Positions 1 to 10,853 are shown, numbered from the stretch's first letter. The stretch is 64,000 nt of DNA from Asticcacaulis sp. AND118 (GCF_020535245.1 NZ_CP084911.1:845001-909000); one strand, 5' to 3'. Translations and numbers: made by a program. The notes: generated from the letters alone by a model not told the origin.

Positions 1-1923
1 ATCGAAGTGCTGCGCGGCCCGCAGGGCACGCTTTATGGTTCCGGGTCGCTGGGCGGCGCTATCCGCTACATCGTCAACGACCCGAAAATGTATTACGACG
101 CCTCGCTGGGCGCCGAGGTCTACAAGATCGGCGAAGCCGAAGAGGGCTCGTACAAGCTGACCGGCATGATCAACCTGCCGCTGGTCGACAACAAGCTGGC
201 CCTGCGCGTGGCCTTGCAGCACCTCGATGACTCGGGTTTCACCGACTATCCGATGGTTATCAGCGGGCCGAAGACCGACCTCGACTTTGAAAAGCGCACG
301 ACGGGGCGCGCCTCGCTCTTGTGGCAGCCGACCGAAGCCTTCTCGGCCACGGCCAGCGTCTATTACGACAATGCCAAGGCCGGCGGCCGCACCGGCTCCA
401 ATTCCGGCTTCACCATCAAGCCCGCCTATGACGGCGTATCGGACAATTCCGACCCGACGCAATGGTCCTATCCGGCCTCCAACTACCGTCCGTATACCCT
501 GGGCAAGTACGAGATCGGTCAGCGCTTCGAGGAGCCGGAATCGAACCACTACCTGCTGTCGGCGCTGGAGTTGAAATACGATTTCGGCTTCGCAGAACTG
601 ACATCCTCGACCTCCTACACGAAGGAAAACCTGCTGGGGCACCGCGATCAGACCGATCTGCTGCTGGGTCTCGGCTTCGGTTACGAAAACTATCCCGACT
701 TCCGTGCCTTCACCACGGAGGAGGAAGACTTCGAAGCCACGGTGCAGGAACTGCGCCTTGTGTCGAAAAGCGGCGGGGCGTTCGACTACGTCGCCGGCCT
801 CTACTACACCAAGGAAAAGGGCTATGGCACGTCGAAGGAATTCACGCCGGGGCTGGCGCAGTTCTGGGGCCTGGGCCGCACCGACGATCTGGAGTATTTC
901 TCGACCGATGACTCCGAATATACCGAAGTCGCGGCCTTCGGCGAACTGACCTGGCACGTCAGCGACCTGTGGCAAATTACCGGCGGCCTGCGCACTTTCG
1001 AACTGAAGGACGACGTGATCTCGTGCACCGCCCTGCCGTTGTATGACGATCCCTTCTCGGACGACATCACCTTCTCCTGCGCCGACGGGTCGTCCAAGGT
1101 CAGCAAGACCATCTACAAGGCCAATACCTCGTATCAGTTGACGCCCGACATGATGCTTTACGGCACCTTCTCACAGGGCTTCCGCCGCGGCGGCGTCAAC
1201 ACCCTGCCCGACGGGGCGCAGTTCGGTGGCATCACCGAAGCCCAGCGCAAATATATCCCCGATACGGTCGATAATTTCGAGCTGGGTGTCCGGTCGCAGT
1301 GGTTCGACCGCACCTTGACGCTGAACGCCGCCCTGTTCCATATCGACTGGCAGGACGTGCAACTGGCCTCACTGGCACCGGGCAACCTGCCCATCATCGC
1401 CAATGCCGGCAAGGCGACCTCCGATGGCGTGGAAATCGAATCCGAATGGAAGGCGACCGACGCCCTGTCCTTCAGCTTCGGCTACGCCTACACCAAGGCC
1501 GAAATCGCCGAAGACTATTTCAACCGCAATGAGGACGGCGACATCCTCAACACCTTCCTGAAAGGCACGGCGCTGCCCGGCACGCCGGAGCATCAGGTCA
1601 GTCTGGCGGTGGATTATGACTTCCCGGCCCTGCCGGTCGGCGATCTCAGCGTCCATGCCGATGTCAGCCATTCGTCGAAGGTCACGACTTCGGCGGAACT
1701 GGATAGCCTCGATTACCGCACGCTGGACGGCTTTACCGAGGTCAATGCCTCGGCCATGCTGCTCCCGTCCGACGGCGTCAAGGTCCGGCTTTACGTCACC
1801 AACCTGACCAACGAATACGCCTTCGTCGCGTCGCAGGGACCGGCAACCTATGGTCTGCAGGGGCAGTTCCTGATCCCCGTTCGTCCACGCACCATCGGCC
1901 TGTCTATCTCCAAGAACTTCTGA
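1..1923 (+). CDS. TonB-dependent outer-membrane receptor, 5' end outside window
   Basis: About 640 C-terminal codons of a TonB-dependent receptor; the start lies left of the window. The visible part opens inside the plug domain at the family signature IEVLRGPQGTLYG and continues through many alternating-residue beta-strands (plug about 1-30, 22-strand barrel after that) to a C-terminal IGLSISKNF ending in Phe, as outer-membrane barrels usually do. The family imports scarce or large ligands with TonB energy. The ligand cannot be told from the sequence. The GTG at 7 is an internal codon and not a start. The next gene begins on the base after this stop, so the two are probably one translational unit. 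Confidence 0.93.
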   Translation: MEVLRGPQGTLYGSGSLGGAIRYIVNDPKMYYDASLGAEVYKIGEAEEGSYKLTGMINLPLVDNKLALRVALQHLDDSGFTDYPMVISGPKTDLDFEKRTTGRASLLWQPTEAFSATASVYYDNAKAGGRTGSNSGFTIKPAYDGVSDNSDPTQWSYPASNYRPYTLGKYEIGQRFEEPESNHYLLSALELKYDFGFAELTSSTSYTKENLLGHRDQTDLLLGLGFGYENYPDFRAFTTEEEDFEATVQELRLVSKSGGAFDYVAGLYYTKEKGYGTSKEFTPGLAQFWGLGRTDDLEYFSTDDSEYTEVAAFGELTWHVSDLWQITGGLRTFELKDDVISCTALPLYDDPFSDDITFSCADGSSKVSKTIYKANTSYQLTPDMMLYGTFSQGFRRGGVNTLPDGAQFGGITEAQRKYIPDTVDNFELGVRSQWFDRTLTLNAALFHIDWQDVQLASLAPGNLPIIANAGKATSDGVEIESEWKATDALSFSFGYAYTKAEIAEDYFNRNEDGDILNTFLKGTALPGTPEHQVSLAVDYDFPALPVGDLSVHADVSHSSKVTTSAELDSLDYRTLDGFTEVNASAMLLPSDGVKVRLYVTNLTNEYAFVASQGPATYGLQGQFLIPVRPRTIGLSISKNF

Positions 1924-3567
1924 GTGTTACGCGCAGATCCTGATGTGCTGCTCGCCGAGGCCCTGCGGCTTCGGCGGGCGGGGCGTCTCACGGATGCCAT
2001 CGGCGTGGCGCGCCGGCTGACCGAGACCGATCCGCGCCGGCTGGATGGCTGGTTCGTCTGGGGTACGAGTGCGCTCGCGGCGGGCAAACTCTCCGAAGCC
2101 GAGCAGGTGCTGGGCGAGGGCGCACTTCGTGCGTCACCTGAGGCGCGGGTGCGTTTTCTGGTGCCGCGGGCTCGCGCCCTGACGGCTCTGGGCCGGGCGG
2201 CGGAGGCCGTGGCCGTCGCCCGCGAAGCCTTGCCCGGCGTCACGCAGGCAACGGACTTCAACACGCTCAGCGCCGTCCTGTCGCAGGCCAACCTGCCGGA
2301 AGAGGCCTTGCCGCTGTCGGAAAAGGCCGTGGCGCTGGACCCGGCGGCGTCCGATGCGTGGAACAATCTCGGCAGCCTGTATCAGTTTCTCGGTCGCATG
2401 GCCGAGGCGGAAACGGCCTATGAGCGGGCCATCGCCAGCGGCCCTAATGCCGCCGCGCATCTGGCCCTGGCGCGGGTGCGCAAATGGTCGGCGACGGACA
2501 ACCACGTCGACCGGTTGAAGACGGTGCCTCTGATCGGTCCGCTCGATGAGGCGCGCATCGCCTACGCCTTGTTCAAGGAGCTGGACGATCTGGGCCGGAC
2601 GGACGAGGCGTGGGAGGCCCTGACGCGTGGCGCGACGGTGGCGAAGGCGGCCACCGGCGGCTGGGACGCCGCGCAGGAAACCGAAACGGTCGCGGCGTGG
2701 CAATTATCATTTCCCCCTCGCCCCTACGGGGAGAGGGCCGGGGTGAGGGGGCTGACACCCGTTTCCCCCTCACCCGGCGCTGGCGCGCCACCCTCTCCCA
2801 CTGGGGGCGAGGGAAAAAAGCCGCGACGCCTTTTCATCGTTGGTCTCCCGCGCTCCGGCACCACCCTGGTCGAGCGCATACTGGCCGCGCACTCGCACGT
2901 GCAGGCGCTGGGCGAACTTCAAACCTTCGGCCTGGCCGTCAAGCGCGCGTCGCAAAGCCCGACGCCGCACCTGCTCGATGCCGATACGGTGCGACGGTCC
3001 GCCGACGCCGATCCCGCTGAAATCGCGGCGCTTTACGACACCGAGACCGCCTTCCTGTGGGATGGCAGGAGCCGGGTGACCATCGACAAGCTGCCGCACA
3101 ATCACGACTATTGCGGCCTGATCCGCCGGGCCTTTCCCGACGCCACCATCGTCCATGTTCGCCGCGACCCGATGGATTCGCTGTTCGGGGCTTACCGCCT
3201 GCTGTTCGCCCACGCGCACAAATGGTCCTACGCTCTGGAAGACCTCGCCGCCCATTACGACCACTACCGCCGCCTGATGGCTCACTGGCAGGCGGGCGAT
3301 CCGGCCATTATCGACCTCTCGCTGGAAACCCTCATCGCCAGCCCGGAAAGCGAGATCCGCCGGCTGCTGAGCGTCTGCGGCCTGCCGTTCGAGCCGGCCT
3401 GCCTGTCGCCGCACGAGGCGAAGGGCGCGGTCGCCACGGCCTCCTCGGCACAGGTACGCAAGCCGATCAATGCCGAAGGCGTCGGCGTATGGCGGCGCTA
3501 TGAGCGCGGACTGAAACCGCTGCACGATCGCTTACAGGCTCTGGGCTATATTCCCTCTTCCACATGA
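1924..3567 (+). CDS. TPR-repeat sulfotransferase family protein with in-frame repeat insertion
   Basis: 547 aa. Residues 1-240 are tetratricopeptide repeats (for example the block with SDAWNNLGSLYQFLGRMAEA). Residues 300-540 are a sulfotransferase domain: the PAPS 5'-phosphosulfate loop FIVGLPRSGTTLVERIL near 301 and the 3'-phosphate site IVHVRRDPMDSLFGAYR. Between them, residues 261-298 are encoded by a GC-rich palindromic repeat (2706-2819) that keeps the frame. The GTG start directly follows the receptor stop (TGA-GTG, no spacer), so translation is likely coupled to the receptor. Receptor plus TPR-sulfotransferase is a recurrent pairing in Caulobacterales and sphingomonads; the acceptor substrate is unknown. 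Confidence 0.85.
   Translation: MLRADPDVLLAEALRLRRAGRLTDAIGVARRLTETDPRRLDGWFVWGTSALAAGKLSEAEQVLGEGALRASPEARVRFLVPRARALTALGRAAEAVAVAREALPGVTQATDFNTLSAVLSQANLPEEALPLSEKAVALDPAASDAWNNLGSLYQFLGRMAEAETAYERAIASGPNAAAHLALARVRKWSATDNHVDRLKTVPLIGPLDEARIAYALFKELDDLGRTDEAWEALTRGATVAKAATGGWDAAQETETVAAWQLSFPPRPYGERAGVRGLTPVSPSPGAGAPPSPTGGEGKKPRRLFIVGLPRSGTTLVERILAAHSHVQALGELQTFGLAVKRASQSPTPHLLDADTVRRSADADPAEIAALYDTETAFLWDGRSRVTIDKLPHNHDYCGLIRRAFPDATIVHVRRDPMDSLFGAYRLLFAHAHKWSYALEDLAAHYDHYRRLMAHWQAGDPAIIDLSLETLIASPESEIRRLLSVCGLPFEPACLSPHEAKGAVATASSAQVRKPINAEGVGVWRRYERGLKPLHDRLQALGYIPSST
2706..2819. repeat. REP-like inverted pair inside the sulfotransferase gene
   Basis: Two related GC-rich units face each other: one starts TTTCCCCCTCGCCCC and ends GGGGTGAGGGGG, the other starts TTTCCCCCTCACCC and ends GGGGGCGAGGGAAAA. 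Each unit is itself palindromic (CCCCTACGGGG in the first, GGCGCTGGCGCGCC in the second). The insertion is a multiple of three and adds about 38 residues rich in Pro, Gly and Arg, including FPPRPYGERAGVRG. Similar repeats are common between genes in many Proteobacteria; here one sits at a domain boundary. Confidence 0.75.
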
Positions 3568-3611
3568 GGCGGAATGCGCTAATTTGTGATCACACAAGAA
3601 GGTTCCAAACC

Positions 3612-5111
<1,500 letters not shown>

Positions 5112-5140
5112 AGACACTCGTTACTGAGGAGCAAATGCCT

Positions 5141-5170
5141 ACGCACATAAAGTGCGTGCGGTTCTTTTTA
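5141..5170 (+). terminator. Probable terminator after mmsA
   Basis: Perfect 6-base stem ACGCAC / GTGCGT with loop ATAAA, followed by GCGGTTCTTTTTAT. It lies 30 bases after the mmsA stop. It also marks the left edge of the AT-rich segment. Confidence 0.55.
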
Positions 5171-5243
5171 TAGTAGGTTAAATTATTCCGCAGATAATTC
5201 ATCGACGAAAAAGATCGTTTATAACTTAACAGGCGCAGAATTG

Positions 5244-6638
5244 ATGGCTGATGTAGTTACAAAAACCCTGTCTACTGAGCAGTACGTAAGTTTGCTTGAA
5301 ATTGAAGAAACTCACTTTGTTGATTTGAAAAGTGCGGATATTTCCCCTGCCAAATTGACAAAAGCAGTTTCCGCTTTTGCTAACACGAGTGGTGGAGAGG
5401 TGTATATTTGCATTGAGGAAGTAGAGGGCGTTAATGGTAAGGAGCGCATTTGGTCTGGTTTTGCGGATCAAGAGCAAGCAAATGATATATTTCAAGTTAT
5501 TGAAGGTGTAGCGCCACTTAAGAACGGGTATTCGGCGGAGTTTCTTGCGCATGACGGTGCCTCTGGTTTTGTTTTGCATTTAACTATTTATAAATCGCAA
5601 GATATAATTTCAGCATCTGATGGAACAGTTTATGTACGCCGAAGCGCTCAGAGCTTACCTGTAAAAGGGGATCAATCTCTAGAAAGATTGCGTTATGATA
5701 AAGGTGTAAAAACTTTTGAGGATGAGCTTCTGAATGGTGTAGAGATATCGGAAATTACAAATTCAAATACTATTATAGAATTTCTTATAAACGCTCTTCC
5801 TACAGCCGAGCCTGAGGAATGGCTTAAGAAGCAGCGCGTTTTAATAAATAACAGACCATCAGTAGCAGGAGTATTGTTATATTCAGACAATCCTCAAGCA
5901 ATATTGCCAAAGCGGTCGGCCATAAAAATCTTAAGGTACCAGACTAAATCTGAGGCAGGAAGGGATTTTCTTGCATTTGATCCTGTCACTATTGAGGGGC
6001 CCATTTATTCTCTAATTTATGACGCTATAGACAACGTTAAGGAAATTATTGAGGGGATACAGAAAATCGGACCTTCCGGGATGGAGAGCATAAGTTATCC
6101 GGAGGAAGCTCTGCATGAAATACTGACAAATGCTGTGCTGCACAGGGATTACAATGTTGCAGCAGATGTTCAGGTGAAGATATTTGACAATAGAGTCGAA
6201 ATTGAAAGTCCGGGTCGTTTGCCTGGTCATGTGACTATACAAAATATTACAAAAACGCAGTTTGCTCGAAATCCTAAAATTGTAAGACTTGTTAATAAAT
6301 TTAAAAATCCGCCGAACAAAGATGTGGGAGAAGGTGTTAACACTGCTTTCGAGGCAATGGGTAAATTGCGTTTGAAAGAACCGATTATTGAAGAACTGGA
6401 TGCAACTGTTAAGGTTACTTTAAGGCATGAAAGCCTGGCATCTCCAGAACAAATGGTCATGGAATACCTGTTAACCGAATCTGAAATTACAAATTCTATA
6501 GCTCGTGAAATAACTGGCATTAAGTCGGAAAATTCAATGAAGCAGGTTTTTTACAAATTGAGAGATAGTGGGCAATTGGAGCAGCATAAAGTTGCGGGTA
6601 AGAAGCCTACTTGGAGAAATCCGGGTGGAAGAAATTAG
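5244..6638 (+). CDS. AlbA_2 (Schlafen-like) DNA-binding / GHKL ATPase domain protein
   Basis: 464 aa from the ATG at 5244 (TTG at 5241 is also possible). Residues 15-120 match the AlbA_2 family pattern: VDLKSADISP followed by AFANTSGGEVYICIEE. Residues 285-385 match a GHKL-type ATPase domain: EALHEILTNAVLHRDYN (N-box), VEIESPGRLP and GEGVNTAFEAM. A winged-helix-like segment follows at the C-terminus. Such proteins are annotated as RecG-like or transcriptional regulators and are frequent in defence and mobile islands; the biochemical role is unclear. Codon use is strongly AT-rich, unlike every neighbour, and no partner gene is seen. Likely acquired horizontally. Confidence 0.82.
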   Translation: MADVVTKTLSTEQYVSLLEIEETHFVDLKSADISPAKLTKAVSAFANTSGGEVYICIEEVEGVNGKERIWSGFADQEQANDIFQVIEGVAPLKNGYSAEFLAHDGASGFVLHLTIYKSQDIISASDGTVYVRRSAQSLPVKGDQSLERLRYDKGVKTFEDELLNGVEISEITNSNTIIEFLINALPTAEPEEWLKKQRVLINNRPSVAGVLLYSDNPQAILPKRSAIKILRYQTKSEAGRDFLAFDPVTIEGPIYSLIYDAIDNVKEIIEGIQKIGPSGMESISYPEEALHEILTNAVLHRDYNVAADVQVKIFDNRVEIESPGRLPGHVTIQNITKTQFARNPKIVRLVNKFKNPPNKDVGEGVNTAFEAMGKLRLKEPIIEELDATVKVTLRHESLASPEQMVMEYLLTESEITNSIAREITGIKSENSMKQVFYKLRDSGQLEQHKVAGKKPTWRNPGGRN

Positions 6639-7036
6639 ATAATGCTTTTGCATTTAGTTTATATATTGACCATTGGTGATTTTATGTCATTTATTTCAAT
6701 TCTATATTTAATTTAATTATTAAACAATTTATGACTAAACGACGCATCCATCTTGGTGTTTATTGCCCCGCGCGCCCGGTCCATAAGCCACACCTTCGGC
6801 TTTTCCCCGTGCAATGCAAAACCATTTAACAAAGGTTCGCCAACCCTGACCAAGGGGGCGAGGCCGGGGGCGGCTTCGGGTGACAGAGACAGACTTTTAT
6901 CCGCTGACTGAATAATCGCGCCTCACAGACACTCCGGTTTTGTCCATCAGGACCGCTTATAGTTCCGGGCTGGTCGCTTCCGGGCATATCTTCGTATGAC
7001 CTTGTCATCGCGCGCCCAACACCTTTCGGCGGCGTG
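6639..7036. other. Gene-free interval, AT-rich then GC-rich
   Basis: Bases 6639-6765 continue the AT-rich composition of the AlbA_2 gene (for example ATATTTAATTTAATTATTAA), then composition returns abruptly to host type near 6765. No convincing ORF, tRNA or known RNA structure was found in 6765-7036. The right edge of the acquired segment probably lies at this composition break. Confidence 0.5.
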
Positions 7037-8506
7037 TTATTTGGTCCGGAAGGGCAGGGCGGGCAGGCCTTCGGCGTTCATCAGGTTGGGGCGGGCTGCT
7101 TCGTCCCAGGCAAAGCGCACGGCGACCGGTTGCGGCACGACCGGGCTTGAGACGATGACCGTATGGCCGGCGATGGTCGCCGTGGCGGGCCTCCACACAC
7201 CGTCCGCGCCGGCAATCTGGAACCAGGTCAGAGGCTTGGCGTCTTTGGCCACAAGCCCGCTGCCCGTATCGCCGAAGCTCACAATCGCCTGGCCGTTTTC
7301 GACGCTCAGGGCGCGGAATTTCGGGCCATTCAATACCAAATCGCTCTGACCGTAGGTCTTCGACAGGGCGAGATTAGCCAGACGCTGACCCACGGTGACC
7401 TTGTCGCGCGGGTGGATGTCGGTCAGGTCATCGACCAGATCGGTGGTGACGATCATGCCGGTATTCCTGATGCGCAGGGCCTCGGTCTGGGCCTCCCAGA
7501 TCAGCGGCAGGCCTTCGGGCGAGACGACCTGGTGCGGGCGCACCACGTGGTAGAGGTGCGGGGCGAGTTGCGCGTAGTAAAAGGCAAGGTCCTGCCCGAA
7601 GACGCCGCGCCAGCCGCCGATCAGCGCCTCCATCTTGTCCGCATAGTCGTCGGCGGCGCCCGGAAACTCGCCGCCGGAAATCAGGTTGGACTCGCCCTGA
7701 TACCAGATGACGCCTTTCAGGCCGTAGGGCACGATGGGCAGGATCATGGCGTTATAGATGCCCGATACGTCGGAGCCGTCGACCTTTTCACCCGGTTTGA
7801 CCCCCGCATAGCGTTTCAGCGACGGCACGGCGGCCATGCCTTCCGGCGCGGTCCACGGCTCGATGCGCGTCCCGCCCCAGGTCGAGTCGATCAGCCCGAC
7901 CGGCGTGTTCAGCGTCGTGTGCAGGCGCTTGCCGAACACATAGGCCGCGGCGGAAAAGCGCGACGTCTCAAGGCTTTGCGGCGTGGTGACGATCCACTGG
8001 CCTTCGACATCGGCGGCGGGGGTGTTCGAGCGGGCTTTTTTGATCTTGAACAGGCGGATTTGCGGCGTGTCGGCGGCGGCCAGTTGCTCTTCCGCGCCGA
8101 AAACGTCCTTCTGACCCGGCTGATTGCGGAAAGGCTTTTCCATGTTCGACTGACCCGAAGCCAGCCACACCTCACCGATCAGAATGTCGGAAACGGTGAG
8201 GGTCTTGTCCTTGCCCGCCACAGTCATCTGCATCGGCGCGGCTGAGCGTTTCAGGGGCTTCAGCGTGACCTTCCAACGCCCGTCGGCCCCGGCGGTGGCG
8301 CGCTGCGTCTGGCCCGCGATCTTTACCGTGACCTTTTCACCGGCGTCGGCGTGGCCCCATATGGCGACCGGCTGACCGGCCTGAAGCACCATGTGATCGG
8401 AGAGGATGTTCGGCAGCCGCACCCCGGCCATGGCGGCGTTCCAGCCGAGACCTGCGACAGCGGCGCTCAAGCCGAGCAGGGTGGTGACGAACAGGCGTCT
8501 GCGCAT
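7037..8506 (-). CDS. Sialate O-acetylesterase family protein (SGNH hydrolase)
   Basis: 489 aa, exported: Sec-type signal MRRRLFVTTLLGLSAAVAGLG. GAGGAAACC precedes the ATG. Residues 28-40 (VRLPNILSDHMVL) and the catalytic block WLASGQSNMEKPF near residue 115 are the usual marks of the family, and IWYQGESNL is the second conserved block. In soil and plant-associated bacteria these enzymes remove acetyl groups from plant cell-wall sugars more often than from sialic acid. It lies divergent from another esterase-like gene, within a region rich in pectin enzymes, so a role in deacetylating pectin or xylan is an inference. Confidence 0.85.
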   Translation of the reverse strand: MRRRLFVTTLLGLSAAVAGLGWNAAMAGVRLPNILSDHMVLQAGQPVAIWGHADAGEKVTVKIAGQTQRATAGADGRWKVTLKPLKRSAAPMQMTVAGKDKTLTVSDILIGEVWLASGQSNMEKPFRNQPGQKDVFGAEEQLAAADTPQIRLFKIKKARSNTPAADVEGQWIVTTPQSLETSRFSAAAYVFGKRLHTTLNTPVGLIDSTWGGTRIEPWTAPEGMAAVPSLKRYAGVKPGEKVDGSDVSGIYNAMILPIVPYGLKGVIWYQGESNLISGGEFPGAADDYADKMEALIGGWRGVFGQDLAFYYAQLAPHLYHVVRPHQVVSPEGLPLIWEAQTEALRIRNTGMIVTTDLVDDLTDIHPRDKVTVGQRLANLALSKTYGQSDLVLNGPKFRALSVENGQAIVSFGDTGSGLVAKDAKPLTWFQIAGADGVWRPATATIAGHTVIVSSPVVPQPVAVRFAWDEAARPNLMNAEGLPALPFRTK

Positions 8507-8631
8507 GGTTTCCTCACTTCTTTTATGGCTGGGGACGGGCCATACCTTCGTCGGGCGTTACAGGCTTGTCAAACCGTGTATAAGCCCTAAACTAAGCACA
8601 AACAATCAATATCGAGCAGGGAGTCGCCGCA

Positions 8632-9636
8632 ATGCCCGCCTTCATGGATCGCCGTCAGCTTCTCACCGCCGCCACGGCTTCGGCCTTGGTGCCGGTCGCG
8701 GCCTTTGCGCAGGATTCCGGCGCACCGCTCGCCGCCGAAGGCCTGAAGGTGGCGCTTCTGCCGCCGCTGGAAAGCTTCCCCATCTGGCCCAAGGGCAAGA
8801 TGCCGGGCGCCAAGGGCGTGACGGTCAAGGAAGAGTGGATTCTGCGCAATCCGAAGGACGGCAACCCCAACGACACGGCGGCCACCCACGTCACCGATCC
8901 GATCCTGATGGTGCGCCGCCCGGCCAATCCCAACGGCGCGGCCCTTCTGATGATTCCCGGCGGCGGCTATGCCCGCGTGGCGGTGAGCCGCGCCGGCGGC
9001 GGCACGGACAAGGATTTTGCCGATCGCGGCACGACGGTCTTCGTCATGACCTATCGTCTGCCGGCCGATGGCTGGGGTTCAGGTCCGGAAGCCCCGCTGC
9101 AGGACGCCCAGCGCGCCATTCGCCTGATCCGCCATCGCGCCAAGGAGTTCGGCATCGATCCGAACCGTATCGGCGTCATCGGCTTCTCGGCGGGCGGGCA
9201 TCTGGCCGGTTGGTTGTCGGAAAGCTTCGCGCGCGACACCTATGCGCCGATCGACGAGGTCGACAAACAGCCGACCAAGCCGCTGGTCACCGGCATGTTC
9301 TATCCGGTGATGACCATGATGGCTCCGCACGCTCACGGCGGCTCGGTCAAGAACATGTTCCCCAACGGCGGCACCGACGAGCAGAAGCGGAAGGTGTCGC
9401 TGGAGTTTAACCTGCCTGCCGACATGCCGCCGACCTTCCTGGCCCATGCGGGTGACGACAAGGTGGTGCCGGCGGAAAACAGCCTGATCCTTTATCAGGC
9501 CTTACGTGCGCAGAAGACGCCGACCGAGCTGCATATTTTCGAAACGGGCGGGCATGGCCTGCGCGAAAACGGCAGGGATCATCCCTACATGCCGCTGTTC
9601 GAGGTGTTCGCCAAGCGGCATGGGTTATGGGGCTAG
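8632..9636 (+). CDS. Secreted alpha/beta-hydrolase, acetylesterase-like
   Basis: 334 aa. N-terminal export signal with a twin-arginine look (MDRRQLLTAATASALVPV); AGGGAG lies 7 bases before the chosen ATG, and an ATG at 8644 is an alternative. Fold marks: oxyanion segment LLMIPGGGYARV, nucleophile elbow GFSAGGHLAGW (near residue 187), acid in HAGDDKVVP and His in ETGGHGL. This is the acetyl-xylan/pectin esterase-like branch of the family. The stop TAG overlaps the stop of the convergent dapA-like gene in the 4-base palindrome CTAG. Confidence 0.83.
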   Translation: MPAFMDRRQLLTAATASALVPVAAFAQDSGAPLAAEGLKVALLPPLESFPIWPKGKMPGAKGVTVKEEWILRNPKDGNPNDTAATHVTDPILMVRRPANPNGAALLMIPGGGYARVAVSRAGGGTDKDFADRGTTVFVMTYRLPADGWGSGPEAPLQDAQRAIRLIRHRAKEFGIDPNRIGVIGFSAGGHLAGWLSESFARDTYAPIDEVDKQPTKPLVTGMFYPVMTMMAPHAHGGSVKNMFPNGGTDEQKRKVSLEFNLPADMPPTFLAHAGDDKVVPAENSLILYQALRAQKTPTELHIFETGGHGLRENGRDHPYMPLFEVFAKRHGLWG

Positions 9637-10583
9637 GACGCCTTCGCCCGATGCCACGGTCTATGGCAATAGGGTGGTATGCTGTCGCCGGACAAAGCCC
9701 CCAGTTGGAACAATGCCTGTTTAAGTGCGGCCCGGCCTTCGCGGCGCATGGGCAGCAACGGCAGGCGCAGGTCCTCCGCCATCTGCCCCCGCATGGACAG
9801 GGCCGCCTTGACCGGCGTCGGGTTGGGCTCGCTGAACAACAGCCGGATCAGCGGGCGCAGGCTTTCGAACAGCGCCCAGGCGTCCTCGATGCGATTGGCC
9901 TTCATCAGGGCATAGATCTCGACGAAGCGTTCGGTGAGGATGTTAGCCGAGGCCATGATGCCGCCCGCGCCACCCATCTGGACGGTGAGAAAGAAGCCGT
10001 CATCATCGCCGCTCAGCACCTGCAGGCCGTCGATATCGATCAGGCCTTGCAGGGACTCGATCGTCTGACCACAGGCCTTGATCGCCGGGAAGCGCCCTTG
10101 AGCGTGCAATCGCGCCACGCAAGGCAGCCGCATGGATGTACCGGTGCGCGCGGGCACATTATACAAAACAATCGGCTTATCAGTAGCTTCGGCGACACTC
10201 ATGAAGTGCCTGTAGAGTCCTTCGGTGGTAGGGCGGACATAGGACGGCGCGCTGACGAGAAACCCGGCTATGGGCATGTCGTTCAGGCTTCTGGCGGCAT
10301 CGGCGACCTGCGCCGTCGCGGGCCCTTCCAGACCCACGAGCACAGGGGTACGGACATCCGGGCGGCGTCGCGCTGAGACGGCCAGAACGGAGTCAAGGAG
10401 CCTCCGTCGCTCGTCGGCTCTGAGGGCATAACCTTCGCCTGTGGTTCCTGCGACGACGAGTCCGTGCACGCCTGAGTCAAGCAGGTGCTGAGCGTGGTCC
10501 GACGCAGCGGCATGGTCGATGGCTCCGTGAAAAAAGGGCGTGGGCATGGGCACCCAGACGCCGGAAAAATCTGTGTGGGGCAT
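9633..10583 (-). CDS. DapA family (dihydrodipicolinate synthase / N-acetylneuraminate lyase) protein
   Basis: 316 aa, length normal for the family. TIM-barrel class I aldolase that forms a Schiff base: GTTGEG pyruvate-binding motif near residue 48, YNVPARTG with the conserved Tyr near residue 145, and the Lys of AIKACGQT near residue 170. The family covers DapA, sugar-acid dehydratases and aldolases. A second-copy role in sugar-acid catabolism is more likely than lysine synthesis because neighbours act on carbohydrates, but this is inference. No strong ribosome-binding site precedes the start; a small gene ends 9 bases upstream and may be cotranscribed. Confidence 0.85.
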   Translation of the reverse strand: MPHTDFSGVWVPMPTPFFHGAIDHAAASDHAQHLLDSGVHGLVVAGTTGEGYALRADERRRLLDSVLAVSARRRPDVRTPVLVGLEGPATAQVADAARSLNDMPIAGFLVSAPSYVRPTTEGLYRHFMSVAEATDKPIVLYNVPARTGTSMRLPCVARLHAQGRFPAIKACGQTIESLQGLIDIDGLQVLSGDDDGFFLTVQMGGAGGIMASANILTERFVEIYALMKANRIEDAWALFESLRPLIRLLFSEPNPTPVKAALSMRGQMAEDLRLPLLPMRREGRAALKQALFQLGALSGDSIPPYCHRPWHRAKAS

Positions 10584-10592
10584 GGGAAAACT

Positions 10593-10853
10593 CTAGGCGA
10601 GATGGGGCGGCAGGATGTGCCGGAAGGCGCCGATTTCGGCAGCCGGCAGGCCAAGGATCAGGGCATGGATCAAGACCGCGCAGGCGGCCGTCCGGGTCAT
10701 CACCCACAAACGGCGTTTCTGGTCGCGCGGCAGGTCTTCGCGCGCGCCGATCGACGCCTGTTCGCTGCGCAGGATGGCTTCCGCGCCGGGACAGAGGTCG
10801 TCATCGATGGTCAGGGAAAAACAGACGGGTTCGGCGGTTTCAGGAACGGACAT
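10593..10853 (-). CDS. Small hypothetical protein with one predicted membrane helix
   Basis: 86 aa, not recognised. An acidic N-terminal half (SLTIDDDLCPGAEA) is followed by a hydrophobic stretch AACAVLIHALILGLP (about 57-71). Third codon positions are GC-rich as in the neighbours, which supports coding. It ends 9 bases before the DapA-family gene on the same strand, suggesting one transcript. Confidence 0.5.
   Translation of the reverse strand: MSVPETAEPVCFSLTIDDDLCPGAEAILRSEQASIGAREDLPRDQKRRLWVMTRTAACAVLIHALILGLPAAEIGAFRHILPPHLA

Noticed and set aside
3564-3611. Longer N-terminus of methylmalonate-semialdehyde dehydrogenase
   Set aside because: The 16 extra residues are polar and unlike the family; the ATG at 3612 has its own AGAAGG.
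6765-7036. Structured RNA (tmRNA, SRP or 6S type)
   Set aside because: No conserved tag frame, SRP loop or 6S bulge pattern could be found on either strand by reading.
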